A DNA stretch of 49,546 nt from Flammeovirga aprica JL-4 (lineage in GTDB: Bacteria; Bacteroidota; Bacteroidia; Cytophagales; Flammeovirgaceae): NCBI RefSeq assembly GCF_012844305.1, contig NZ_JABANE010000068.1, positions 1-49,546 on the forward strand. Direction: 5' to 3'. The notes beneath the pieces were generated by a model. It was not told the origin of the DNA and ran no database searches. It saw only the letters and a list, made by a program, of their open reading frames with translations. Shown piece by piece: positions 27,326 to 35,194 of this stretch. Position 1 is the stretch's first letter. Each line of letters begins with the position of its first letter. The position numbers were made by a program, and so were the translations under genes.

Positions 27326-27469
27326 TTATATAACACTAATTCATATTATTTTTTCTGATTACTGCCTTTCAAAAACTTTAAATAGAACCACTATTTATAC
27401 GTTTTTGAGCGTAGTACTTACAAAAAATAACTAAGAATTAATTATCATTTATTTTTGGCTTAGTACTTA
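27309..27469. repeat. TAAGTACT-type palindromic element, full copy
   Basis: 161 bp with ends TAAGTACTAAGACAAAA (27309-27325) and TTTTGGCTTAGTACTTA (27453-27469), one mismatch. The core folds as CAAAAAC...GTTTTTG around AAATAG...CTATTT. The right end supplies the stop codon of the minus-strand TerD gene (27467-27469). Related cores are at 35025-35170 and, inverted, near 39950-40020. Confidence 0.75.
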
Positions 27470-28090
27470 AGAATATTTTACCTGTAAATATTTGATTGTA
27501 CCCTCAATATCTCTCGAGCGGATAGGTTCGCCCAAAGCTTCAAATTTCCAGTTGCCTTCTATTTTGTAAAGGCGTCCCATAATCATGGAAACGTAACCGG
27601 CAAATTCTGAATTGGAAGAAAGGTTGAAGGTAGCAATCACATCATTTCTTGTATAAATTCTGATTTCAGAATAAGGAATTGTAGCAAAATCCTGTTTCTT
27701 GTAAGAGTTCAAGTAGAGGAAAATTTGATCTACTTCCTGTGCGACTTCATTAAGGTGGATTTGAATAGTCTCATTATCTAGTCCATCGTTTTCATCACCA
27801 TCTCCTTCTAAATCATCACCAGTGTGCGTGACAGCACCATCAGGTGAAACCAGTTCATTGTAGTATACAGTATAGATTTCGTTCATTTCTTTATCAAAAG
27901 CACTGATACTGGCATCAAGGTCAACATTTACTTTGCTGTTGATAAGTCCAAAAAGTACTTTTTCTTTGATAGCACCCCAGTTTACACCCACACGTACATA
28001 GTCAAGTGTGTTGCCGTCTTTTTTGAGAAGGGAAATTTTACTTCCTTTCGATAATGAAATTCCTGTTTTTTTCTTAAGAGATGTACTCAT
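27467..28090 (-). CDS. TerD-family stress protein
   Basis: Calcium-binding TerD-domain protein of the tellurite-resistance/stress group. 207 residues with VGVNWGAI, VDLDASISAFD, YYNELVSPDGAVTHTGDD and an acidic EGDGDENDGLDNE loop that provides the Ca sites, then IHLNEV and a C-terminal MIMGRLYKIEGNWKFEALG. It is cytoplasmic. It is a diverged paralog of the 28309 gene in the same orientation, 218 bp downstream. TerD sets usually act with TerB/TerC; none is in the window. Its stop codon lies inside a palindromic element. Confidence 0.92.
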   Translation of the reverse strand: MSTSLKKKTGISLSKGSKISLLKKDGNTLDYVRVGVNWGAIKEKVLFGLINSKVNVDLDASISAFDKEMNEIYTVYYNELVSPDGAVTHTGDDLEGDGDENDGLDNETIQIHLNEVAQEVDQIFLYLNSYKKQDFATIPYSEIRIYTRNDVIATFNLSSNSEFAGYVSMIMGRLYKIEGNWKFEALGEPIRSRDIEGTIKYLQVKYS

Positions 28091-28190
28091 TGATTAAGGG
28101 ATTACGTAGTTTAATTATAGCCTGATCGTTTGCTTTTTGAATTCAGACAGAAATAGATTTGAAAAAATCCTCTGATAATTTAAGAAAAAA

Positions 28191-28260
28191 GGCGAAATTA
28201 ATTTATGATGTTGGAAGAAGTTTTTCCACTTCAGAGTTGATATTGAAAACTAATTTCGCC
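28191..28260. repeat. 70-bp inverted repeat between the two terD genes
   Basis: GGCGAAATTA (28191-28200) and TAATTTCGCC (28251-28260) are exact inverted copies; the match extends about four more bases with one mismatch. Inside, GAAG/CTTC stretches give a smaller internal fold. No T-run follows. It could be a transcript hairpin or a short mobile element. Confidence 0.55.
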
Positions 28261-28308
28261 TGTCGACTTAATTATCCATTAAAGTTTGGTCTTAAAGGAG
28301 GATATGAA

Positions 28309-28869
28309 TTAAGCATAAAGGTCCACATAGCCTTGAAGACCCTTCTTAGAGCCTTCGCCAGCGGCAATAAAATGCCATTCTCCATTTGACTTTTTCAAAC
28401 GTCCAAACTCCATGTCTGTGATACCAACATAGTTTTCATCCAATTTAAAACGGACAATTTCTCTTTGCGTATCAATATCTACAATACGGATATAGGCGTT
28501 TTGAAGCAAACCAAAGTGATGTCTTAGTACATCTGCATTGTGGATAGAAGCTACAAATACCAACTCTTCCACACTTTCAGAAATCTTAGAAAGGTGAGCC
28601 AAAATCATTTCGTCATCACCATCGCCTTTACCCGTTCTGTTGTCGCCAGTATGTTCTACACTGTTGTCAGGTGATTTTAGGTTATTGAAGAAAACAAAGT
28701 ATTCGTCTGCAGGAAGCTTGCCGTTGCCATTGATCATGAAAACTGAAGCATCCAAATCCATGTTGTTGCCTGGTACCATATCCCAACCCAAGCCTACCAT
28801 AATTTTGTCTAGGCCTTTTTCGTTTTTAGTAAGGTTGAATCTGTTCCCTTTTTTGAGAGAAATACTCAT
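28309..28869 (-). CDS. terD: TerD-family stress protein
   Basis: Canonical 186-residue TerD protein: MSISLKKGNRFNLTK, VGLGWDM, MDLDASVFMINGNGK, FFNNLKSPDNSVEHTGDN and the acidic GKGDGDDEMI loop with Ca-binding Asp residues, followed by LVFVASIHNAD and FGRLKKSNGEWHF. Cytoplasmic. TerD proteins are tied to tellurite, phage and colicin resistance and to envelope stress in other bacteria. It is the first of two TerD genes and follows a coiled-coil gene by 112 bp, so the three probably form one stress unit. Confidence 0.95.
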   Translation of the reverse strand: MSISLKKGNRFNLTKNEKGLDKIMVGLGWDMVPGNNMDLDASVFMINGNGKLPADEYFVFFNNLKSPDNSVEHTGDNRTGKGDGDDEMILAHLSKISESVEELVFVASIHNADVLRHHFGLLQNAYIRIVDIDTQREIVRFKLDENYVGITDMEFGRLKKSNGEWHFIAAGEGSKKGLQGYVDLYA

Positions 28870-28981
28870 AATAAAGCTGTAATAGTATTAATAAAAGTTT
28901 GTTTATAAAACGACAGAACTTGCCTGAAGTTGTTTATAGACTTAAATATATTTATAAGAAACTGAATATTAGATTTCCAGT

Positions 28982-29761
28982 CTATTTTTTATTGAAAAAA
29001 TCATCAATTTTTTTGTCTTGTGATGATTGTGGTTTCGGTTTAGAAAAAAATGAATCAATCAAGTTCTCCTTCTCCTCTTTAGGTGGGGGAGGAACTTCTT
29101 TTTTGGGTTCAATCTTATCAAAAAACTCATGTATTTTATCCTCGGAATTTTCTTTTGGAGCAGGCGGAGTTTCTTTTACAGGAGTGGCTTTATCGAAAAA
29201 ATCTTGAATTTTCTCTTCCGATTCTTCCACCTCTTTTGTTTGCTGTAATGCAAGATCTATTTCCATAGAAAGGATATCTTCCTCAGAAGTAAAATCAATT
29301 GGTTCTTCCTCATTAAATACATCATAAAGAAACTGCCTTACATCAAAAGAACCCTGCTCATGATTGGACTTTATAAACATCAATTGAGTGGCAACCTTTT
29401 CCTTTTGAACTTGAAGAACAGAAATACGAGTGGAGGTATCGAGTAATTGATGATCAAAATCTTTGATCGAATTGATATAATGATCTCTTTCTTTCTTTAA
29501 CGTATTACCATAATTATTCAGTTCCATGGCTTTCGATCTCATCTCATTGCCAATAGCCGCTTTCACATCAAATTGATTTTTTTTGATATGTTTCTGAATA
29601 TTTTCAGCCTTTCCTCTCAGAGCATCAACCTGAGACCGTAAAGACATCTGTAAATGATACAGGCGTTCAGACTCTTTCTCTAATTGTAAAGAAGTATTTT
29701 TTAAAATCTCTTTGGCGGATGATTTATGATGAATAAGTTTTTCGATTTTACTCCACATCAC
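28982..29761 (-). CDS. Coiled-coil protein with four IxxFF tail motifs (TerD neighbour)
   Basis: No named family recognised. 259 residues: a long coiled-coil region (about 15-135), helical like PspA/ESCRT-III-type proteins, then a disordered, acidic, Pro-rich tail. The tail carries four copies of a short motif: KIQDFF (I185), KIHEFF (I210), LIDSFF (I235), KIDDFF (I252). The first three are exactly 25 residues apart, separated by KETPPAP/KKEVPPPP linkers. Repeated short motifs in a flexible tail suggest multivalent binding to one partner. There is no signal peptide, so it is cytoplasmic. It lies 112 bp upstream of terD on the same strand. A role in membrane stress with TerD is inferred. Confidence 0.75.
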   Translation of the reverse strand: MMWSKIEKLIHHKSSAKEILKNTSLQLEKESERLYHLQMSLRSQVDALRGKAENIQKHIKKNQFDVKAAIGNEMRSKAMELNNYGNTLKKERDHYINSIKDFDHQLLDTSTRISVLQVQKEKVATQLMFIKSNHEQGSFDVRQFLYDVFNEEEPIDFTSEEDILSMEIDLALQQTKEVEESEEKIQDFFDKATPVKETPPAPKENSEDKIHEFFDKIEPKKEVPPPPKEEKENLIDSFFSKPKPQSSQDKKIDDFFNKK

Positions 29762-29852
29762 AGTAACTTGATAATCTTTATAATTTTATCACCAATATAC
29801 TTACATTCCTCCATTTTTTTACTGTCTAGTGCTTCAAACTGTCCTTCTAGTA

Positions 29853-30665
29853 TTAAATTTCCCTTAATTCTCTTCTCAATTGGATGAATTGATCATGATA
29901 TTTGGCGGCTTCATCATAGCCGACTTCTACAATTTCAATCAGTTTTTCGGGATCAGTATCAAAAGTATTATAGTGTACAAGATCCTGCGGGAAAATAGAA
30001 ATATCACAATCTTCCAGCTTTTTCAGTTCTGCTTTATCTCCCTTCAAGGACAATGCCCTAAGGGTTATTTTCTGGATATTATTCAATTCACCTTTTTCGT
30101 ATTGACGGATTGGAGAAACATATACACCTATTACTTTTTCGCATTTCTCACGTAAAACATCTACAGGGAAGTGATTCAGAATACCGCCGTCACTGTAAAG
30201 TTGATCATCAATTTCTACCGGAGAAAAAACAAAAGGATAGGCGATTGAGGCGAGTATGGCATCAGTAATTGAACCCGAAGTAAATACTTTTTCTTCAGCA
30301 GAAAGCATGTTGGTAGCCACTATGGAAAGTTCTTGCTGACAGTGCCTGAAATCATCATCAGGAAAAACTTTCAGCAGGTCTTTTTTGAGTGTCATGGGGT
30401 CTACAATTCCTCTGAAAAGTACATTGGACTTGAAGAATGCTCTTCTTTCCCAATCAAACAGATCAGTAGTAAGGAAAAAGTCTTGAATTTGCGTTAATGG
30501 GATACCATAAGCATACATACTCCCTATGATTGAACCCGCACTGGTACCGGCTACTGCATCAGGAACAATTCCTAATTCTTTCAAATAAAATAATACACCA
30601 ATATGAGCCAGACCTTTGGCCCCGCCACCCGAAAATACTATGCCTAGCTTATGCTTCTTTGCCAT
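29853..30665 (-). CDS. Patatin-like phospholipase
   Basis: Serine lipid acyl hydrolase. 270 residues with the oxyanion loop FSGGGAKGLAHIG (about 11-23), the nucleophile elbow GTSAG (S42) and the catalytic Asp in YSDGG (D159), a Ser-Asp dyad. There is no signal peptide, so it is cytoplasmic or on the inner membrane face. Its start overlaps the end of the acyltransferase gene by 17 bp on the same strand, so the two are co-translated. Together they could remodel phospholipids: one removes acyl chains, the other adds them. The length is typical of the short bacterial patatins (RssA-like). Confidence 0.95.
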   Translation of the reverse strand: MAKKHKLGIVFSGGGAKGLAHIGVLFYLKELGIVPDAVAGTSAGSIIGSMYAYGIPLTQIQDFFLTTDLFDWERRAFFKSNVLFRGIVDPMTLKKDLLKVFPDDDFRHCQQELSIVATNMLSAEEKVFTSGSITDAILASIAYPFVFSPVEIDDQLYSDGGILNHFPVDVLREKCEKVIGVYVSPIRQYEKGELNNIQKITLRALSLKGDKAELKKLEDCDISIFPQDLVHYNTFDTDPEKLIEIVEVGYDEAAKYHDQFIQLRRELREI

Positions 30666-31998
30666 GATTGTTGATAATTATATCAATTGCTTCAATTATT
30701 GTTTTCCTTTCAGCCTTGATGGATTGATAAACCGTTTTGTTTCGTTTTGACATCAAAAGCACTCTCCAGTCGGAGATCAGGAAATTCAAATAATTATTGA
30801 AAAAATACGAAGCATAGGTAAAAAATGGAAAAATGAGTACAATCAGAAAGTAATACCAAGGAAATCCTCCCAGTAATGAATGAGCAAGGAAAAGGTATGC
30901 AAAATAGAAAATGGGAAAAATAATCCCGCAGAGCGCTATCAAATTGGCGCCCCAGACTTCCATTTCTTTTGAAGATTTTAAAGCGATAGTTTTGGCTATT
31001 TTGTAAGGGATTTTATTTAAAACCCAGTTGACCAAATGCAGAGGAATCATGAAAAGTACTACAATCGAACGGAGTAAAAGTGAAAAGAAACTTTGGTGCG
31101 ATTTGCCGTTATTCCAGAAAGATTCATCCTTTATTTTCTCCTTTTTCAGCAGTGCATCATAATTTTCTATTTTACCTCTGATGGTATTCAATTGGCTTTC
31201 TGATAGTTCTTCTAAAAAGTCAAGCCCTTTATTAAGGTAATGAAAGTAATCCCTCAACGATTGTTTTCTTTTGAAAGGAGTGCTCTCTGTATACATTGTT
31301 ACAGATTGTACTAAAGAAGCTTCAGCTTCCAAATTAGGAAGAGTAAAATAGCTTTTCAGTATTTCCTCCTCAATTTTTTTAGTGATTTCCTGAGCTGTTT
31401 TACCGCTGTTGCTCTCGTAGTCCTCTTTGTAGTCATTGGCTTTGATTGGATCTCCAATCTCTATACTCACGCTAGGAAAAACACTACCTATATGTGTATA
31501 ATTTAATGCTACCGGAACGATATGTACATTCAATTGAAACTGATTTGCGACCTCTGTCTCCAATGCAATCCTAGCCGTTCCCGACTTCAATCCTCTTAAT
31601 TTTCTTTCCCAAATACTTGTTCCCTCAGAAAAAATAAGAATATCACCGCCATTGGTCAGTGTGTCTATACAGTGTTTGAACATGTCTTTATTCGAAAAAG
31701 GCTGCCCTTTAGGAACGTCCTGTTTTCGAACTACGGGAATCATATTGAGTTTTTTGAAGAGCCATTTATTGAATTTCCCCTTAAAAACAGTGGATTTTGT
31801 AATAAAATAAAGAGGTTTATTGTAACTGCATCCCAATACTAATGCATCGATGTACATTAGAGGGTGAGTAACAGCAAATAGGATAGGTGCATCTTTAGGG
31901 ATTTTCTCCCATCCCGTTTTTTCTACTTTGTAAAATACGAGTTTTAAATATACGTATTTTGCAAAAAAGCGAATGACATTGTATAAAAGGTTTCCCAT
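30649..31998 (-). CDS. PlsC-like 1-acyl-glycerol-phosphate acyltransferase, membrane protein
   Basis: Adds an acyl chain to a lysophospholipid-type acceptor at the inner membrane. 449 residues: N-terminal amphipathic segment, acyltransferase core with THPLMYID (H45...D51; one residue longer between H and D than the usual HX4D) and FSEGTSIWERKL (E125, G126), then a C-terminal half with two to four membrane helices (about 310-410). The C-terminal extension is longer than in plain PlsC and is typical of larger Bacteroidota homologs. It lies 12 bp after the exonuclease gene and overlaps the patatin gene by 17 bp, forming a three-gene operon. Confidence 0.88.
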   Translation of the reverse strand: MGNLLYNVIRFFAKYVYLKLVFYKVEKTGWEKIPKDAPILFAVTHPLMYIDALVLGCSYNKPLYFITKSTVFKGKFNKWLFKKLNMIPVVRKQDVPKGQPFSNKDMFKHCIDTLTNGGDILIFSEGTSIWERKLRGLKSGTARIALETEVANQFQLNVHIVPVALNYTHIGSVFPSVSIEIGDPIKANDYKEDYESNSGKTAQEITKKIEEEILKSYFTLPNLEAEASLVQSVTMYTESTPFKRKQSLRDYFHYLNKGLDFLEELSESQLNTIRGKIENYDALLKKEKIKDESFWNNGKSHQSFFSLLLRSIVVLFMIPLHLVNWVLNKIPYKIAKTIALKSSKEMEVWGANLIALCGIIFPIFYFAYLFLAHSLLGGFPWYYFLIVLIFPFFTYASYFFNNYLNFLISDWRVLLMSKRNKTVYQSIKAERKTIIEAIDIIINNHGKEA

Positions 31999-32010
31999 GA
32001 GAAACGATTG

Positions 32011-32853
32011 TTAGTTGTGATTTAAAACAGAGAGGATTTCTTTCAATTCTTCCTCTTTGACGATTTCAATATTTTTACCGCTTGCATTAAGCATTTTTAC
32101 CTTTTGCAGTTTTGACGGTCCAGGATCTGATCCCACCAAAACAATATTAGTAAGCCCTGAGATATTAGTATTTATTTTTGCACCCAATCCTTTAATAATA
32201 GTGGCGAGTTCCAGTCTTTCCCAAGCATTAAAAATACCTGTAATAACCACTTTTTGTCTATAAAATGGACTGTCAGGGTCAGCATTTTCAAAATCAGGCT
32301 TTAAAATATCGCCAGTCAGCTGTGTACGGAAAGGGTTGCTTCCTTTTTTCTTTTTAAAAGGATTTTTCTCAAAAATAGGTAATTCTTTCTCCGAAAGGCA
32401 TTCAATATACAGTTTTGCACAAGCCTCAGCATCTGCCAAAGCATTATGATGATTGAGCGTCCACCCATAAGTATAGCATACGTCATCTAGTGCTGCACCT
32501 GTAATTCTGTACGTGCAATCGTATTGGAATTCTGGAACATCAAGGTCATAAAGCTCTAAGGTCTGTTCTAATGCTCCCACATCAAAACCAGCGTTATGAG
32601 CCACAATCAGTTGCCCTTCGATATAAGGTTTTATATCCTCCCAAACTTGAAAAAAGCTTGGAGCATTCTTAGTCATTTCAGCAGTAATACCATGAATAGT
32701 AGTATTGAAACTATGATAACGGTTATCAGGAGGACGTACCAAAGTTTCATAACGATCAATGATTTCACCGTTTTTTACTTTGACAATACCTACTTGACAA
32801 ATACTCCACCTTGCACCATGTGCTGTTTCAAAATCTAATGCTGTAAATTCCAT
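32011..32853 (-). CDS. DnaQ-like 3'-5' exonuclease with C-terminal BRCT domain
   Basis: Proofreading/repair-type exonuclease of the DEDDh class. 280 residues: FTALDFETA (D7, E9), AHNAGFD (D91), and HNALADA (H136, D141) are the full catalytic set. A Lys-rich linker leads to a BRCT domain (about 195-280; VVITGIFNAWER...LTNIVLVGSDPGPSKLQK). This BRCT is the kind found in NAD-dependent DNA ligase, and exonuclease-BRCT fusions are common in Bacteroidota and Firmicutes. It is first gene of the operon with the acyltransferase and patatin; no functional link between them is obvious. Confidence 0.95.
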   Translation of the reverse strand: MEFTALDFETAHGARWSICQVGIVKVKNGEIIDRYETLVRPPDNRYHSFNTTIHGITAEMTKNAPSFFQVWEDIKPYIEGQLIVAHNAGFDVGALEQTLELYDLDVPEFQYDCTYRITGAALDDVCYTYGWTLNHHNALADAEACAKLYIECLSEKELPIFEKNPFKKKKGSNPFRTQLTGDILKPDFENADPDSPFYRQKVVITGIFNAWERLELATIIKGLGAKINTNISGLTNIVLVGSDPGPSKLQKVKMLNASGKNIEIVKEEELKEILSVLNHN

Positions 32854-32945
32854 ATATTTTTATACCTCGAACATCGAATTTATAAAATTCGACATTATGA
32901 AGCAGAATTAACAATGGTTTAGGTCATCAATATTGTTCATTAGGA

Positions 32946-33077
32946 AAGGTTAAGAGAGGAGGTAGGTGAGGGGGAAGATAAGAAGGAAGCTATAATGAGG
33001 TTCATTAGACATTATGATTTGCATATCACAAACCACAACAAGAACCACCTTAACTCTTCCTTCTTAATTCTTAACCT
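32946..33077. repeat. Palindromic element, ACGAACCAC/AATTAAGAATGAAG family, copy 3
   Basis: Ends AGGTTAAGA (32946-32954) and TCTTAACCT (33069-33077) are exact inverted copies. The right arm holds ACAAACCACAACAAGAACCA, a variant of the tandem ACGAACCAC motif, then CCTTAACTCTTCCTTCTTAA. It fills the gap between the exonuclease start and the porX stop. Confidence 0.6.
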
Positions 33078-33086
33078 AAAAAAGAT

Positions 33087-34637
33087 CTATTTTTTACTCA
33101 GCTCAATAAATGGAATAATCATTTCATCAATCGAAATTCCACCATGCTGGAAAGTATCTTTATAGTAGCTTACGTAATAATTATAATTATTAGGGTAAGC
33201 GAAGAAATAATCTTCAGTAGCAAAAACGTAAGAAGTAGAAACCTCTGTTTTTGGTAAACCAAAATCTTCAGGATGACGAGCAACAAGTACATTTTTCTTA
33301 TTATAAGAAAGGTTTTTGCCTTGTTTGTATCTCAAGTTGGTATTCGTCTCTCTATCACCAATGATTTTGTAAGGTTTCTTCGTTCTTACAGTACCATGGT
33401 CTGTTGTGATATAAACTTTACAGTTTTTCTCCGCCAGCATTTTCAGCATTTCATACAAAGTAGAGTGCTCAAACCACGATTTTGTAATCGAACGGTAGGC
33501 CGCTTCATCAGGTGCTAGTTCTCTTACCATATTGGTGTCTGTTCTAGCATGAGAAAGCATATCTACAAAGTTGTAAACAACAGCGTTGAATTTTTTATGC
33601 AATAAGCTATTTAATTGATCATTGACTTGCTTGCCCTGTGAAGCACGAATTACTTTGTGGTAACTGAACTTCTCCTGAATACCATGACGTAATAATTGCT
33701 CGCCTAATAACTCTTCCTCATAGTTGTTTTTGCTGTCTTCATCGTTGTCATTTACCCACCATTCAGGGTAAGTCGCTTCAATTTCAGAAGGCATTAAACC
33801 TGAGAAAATGGCATTTCTGGCATAAGCAGTAGTGGTTGGTAAAATCGGGCAGTAGACTTCTTCCTTAATATTGAAAAGGTCCGCTACCAATGGTTCAATC
33901 ACTTTCCACTGATCATATCTTAGGTTGTCAATCAGAATAAAGAATACGCTCTCATCATTTTCCCTTACATAAGGCAAAACTTTTTCAGAAAGCAATTCAT
34001 GTGATAGGATAGGACGGTTTTCCGGATCTTCCATCCAGTCAATATAATTGTCTTTGATAAAACGGCAGAAATTGTGATTGGCTTCGTTTTTTTGCATTTC
34101 AAAGACCTCACTCATGCTTCTGTTTTCCGTCTGTGTGATTTCAATATCCCAGTAGACAAGCTTTTTATAAGTTTCCACCCAGTCTTCCCATTCCATATCA
34201 TTCATAAATGACATCATGATACTCTGGAAATCCTGCTGATAAGCAGAGTTGGTTTTTTCAGAAACTAATTTTTTTGTGTCCAGTATTTTTTTGATTGACA
34301 GAAGGATCTGCTTAGGGTTAATTGGCTTAATCAGGTAATCTGCAATTTTGGCCCCGATAGCATCTTCCATAATATACTCTTCTTCACTTTTCGTGATCAT
34401 CACAACAGGAATATTCGGCTTGATTCTTTTGATTTGCTCCAAAGCTTCAAGACCAGTCATGCCCGGCATATTTTCATCCAGAAAAATAATATCAAATTCT
34501 TCCTCTTCACATTTTTCAATGGCGTCTAAACCACTCAAAACGGGAGTTACTTCATAACCTTTTTTTGTTAAAAATAAAATGTGAGGCTTGAGTAAATCAA
34601 TTTCATCATCTGCCCATAAGATGCGTTGTTGGCTCAT
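33087..34637 (-). CDS. porX: PorX-type response regulator with PglZ domain
   Basis: Regulator of the type IX secretion system, known from Porphyromonas as a phospho-receiver joined to a PglZ/alkaline-phosphatase-like domain. 516 residues from the ATG at 34637 (MSQQRILWADDEID); an in-frame ATG at 34667 would add ten poorly fitting residues. The receiver (1-125) has the acidic pair D10/D11, phospho-Asp D54 (IIFLDENMPG) and K-P near 107. The PglZ part (about 170-510) holds FILIDNLRYDQW, TTTAYARNAIFSGLMP, NFVDMLSHARTD and YITTDHGT, the metal-binding motifs of the alkaline-phosphatase superfamily. The partner kinase PorY is not in the window. It is monocistronic. Confidence 0.95.
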   Translation of the reverse strand: MSQQRILWADDEIDLLKPHILFLTKKGYEVTPVLSGLDAIEKCEEEEFDIIFLDENMPGMTGLEALEQIKRIKPNIPVVMITKSEEEYIMEDAIGAKIADYLIKPINPKQILLSIKKILDTKKLVSEKTNSAYQQDFQSIMMSFMNDMEWEDWVETYKKLVYWDIEITQTENRSMSEVFEMQKNEANHNFCRFIKDNYIDWMEDPENRPILSHELLSEKVLPYVRENDESVFFILIDNLRYDQWKVIEPLVADLFNIKEEVYCPILPTTTAYARNAIFSGLMPSEIEATYPEWWVNDNDEDSKNNYEEELLGEQLLRHGIQEKFSYHKVIRASQGKQVNDQLNSLLHKKFNAVVYNFVDMLSHARTDTNMVRELAPDEAAYRSITKSWFEHSTLYEMLKMLAEKNCKVYITTDHGTVRTKKPYKIIGDRETNTNLRYKQGKNLSYNKKNVLVARHPEDFGLPKTEVSTSYVFATEDYFFAYPNNYNYYVSYYKDTFQHGGISIDEMIIPFIELSKK

Positions 34638-34824
34638 ATGTTTTTTGTATTTTTTGTGGACTAACAATTTATGAAATTGTCATTCAAAACACACCAAGAT
34701 TTCACCACAATTATTTTTTTTTAGATTATTAAAATTTCAGATCCAAATAATCGTTATAAAAATAGGACATAAAACGAATATTATATATCATACTATATTC
34801 AACACTCCATACCACTAGTTGGTG

Positions 34825-34989
34825 TTAAGTACTAGGACATAAGAAAAGGGATAATTTTAGCTTGTTATTTTTTATTCTAATCAAGGCAGATTTGCAGAGC
34901 ATAGCCTTAGTTACGTGATAAAAATCTAACGAAGAGTAGGATAAAAAAGATAAGATAAAATGTCCGTTTACTTTTGTCCTAGTACTTAA
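34825..34989. repeat. Covarying ~163-bp palindromic element, copy 1
   Basis: Ends TTAAGTACTAGGACA (34825-34839) and TGTCCTAGTACTTAA (34975-34989) are perfect inverted copies. The core runs TTTTTTATTCTA...AGATTT (34888-34893)...AAATCT (34922-34927)...TAGGATAAAAAA, with conserved unpaired blocks ATCAAGG, GAGCATAGC, TTACGTGAT and TCTAACG. Copies 2 and 3 share the core but have other stem sequences that still pair. No coding capacity. It fills part of the porX upstream region (34638-35194), which holds no gene. Confidence 0.85.
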
Positions 34990-35024
34990 TATATGGAGTA
35001 CAAATTATTAATGAGAAAAAGACA

Positions 35025-35170
35025 GTAAGCACTGCATTAAAATCACTTATACTAATTGTTATTCCTACATTCCTCAAAAAACTTTAAATAGCCTCACTAT
35101 TATTGCTTTTTTGTCGTTGTACTCATAAAAACAATTAGTTTTCATAAGTGTTCTTTGAGAGAGTACTTAC
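35025..35170. repeat. TAAGTACT-type palindromic element with AATAG/CTATT core
   Basis: Ends GTAAGCACT (35025-35033) and AGTACTTAC (35162-35170), one mismatch. Inner arms CACTTAT...AATTGTT and AACAATT...ATAAGTG pair, and the core CAAAAAAC...AATAG...CTATT...TTTTTTG matches the core at 27309-27469. It sits 36 bp after the previous element and ends 24 bp before the next ATG, so it will be in or near that gene's promoter. Confidence 0.7.
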
Positions 35171-35194
35171 CTAATTTTAAATTAACTATAGCAT

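Noticed and set aside
28982..29761. PIP-box protein binding a PCNA-like clamp
   Set aside because: The IxxFF motifs look like PIP boxes, but bacteria have no PCNA and the bacterial clamp motif (QLxLF type) does not match; kept only as an unexplained repeated motif.
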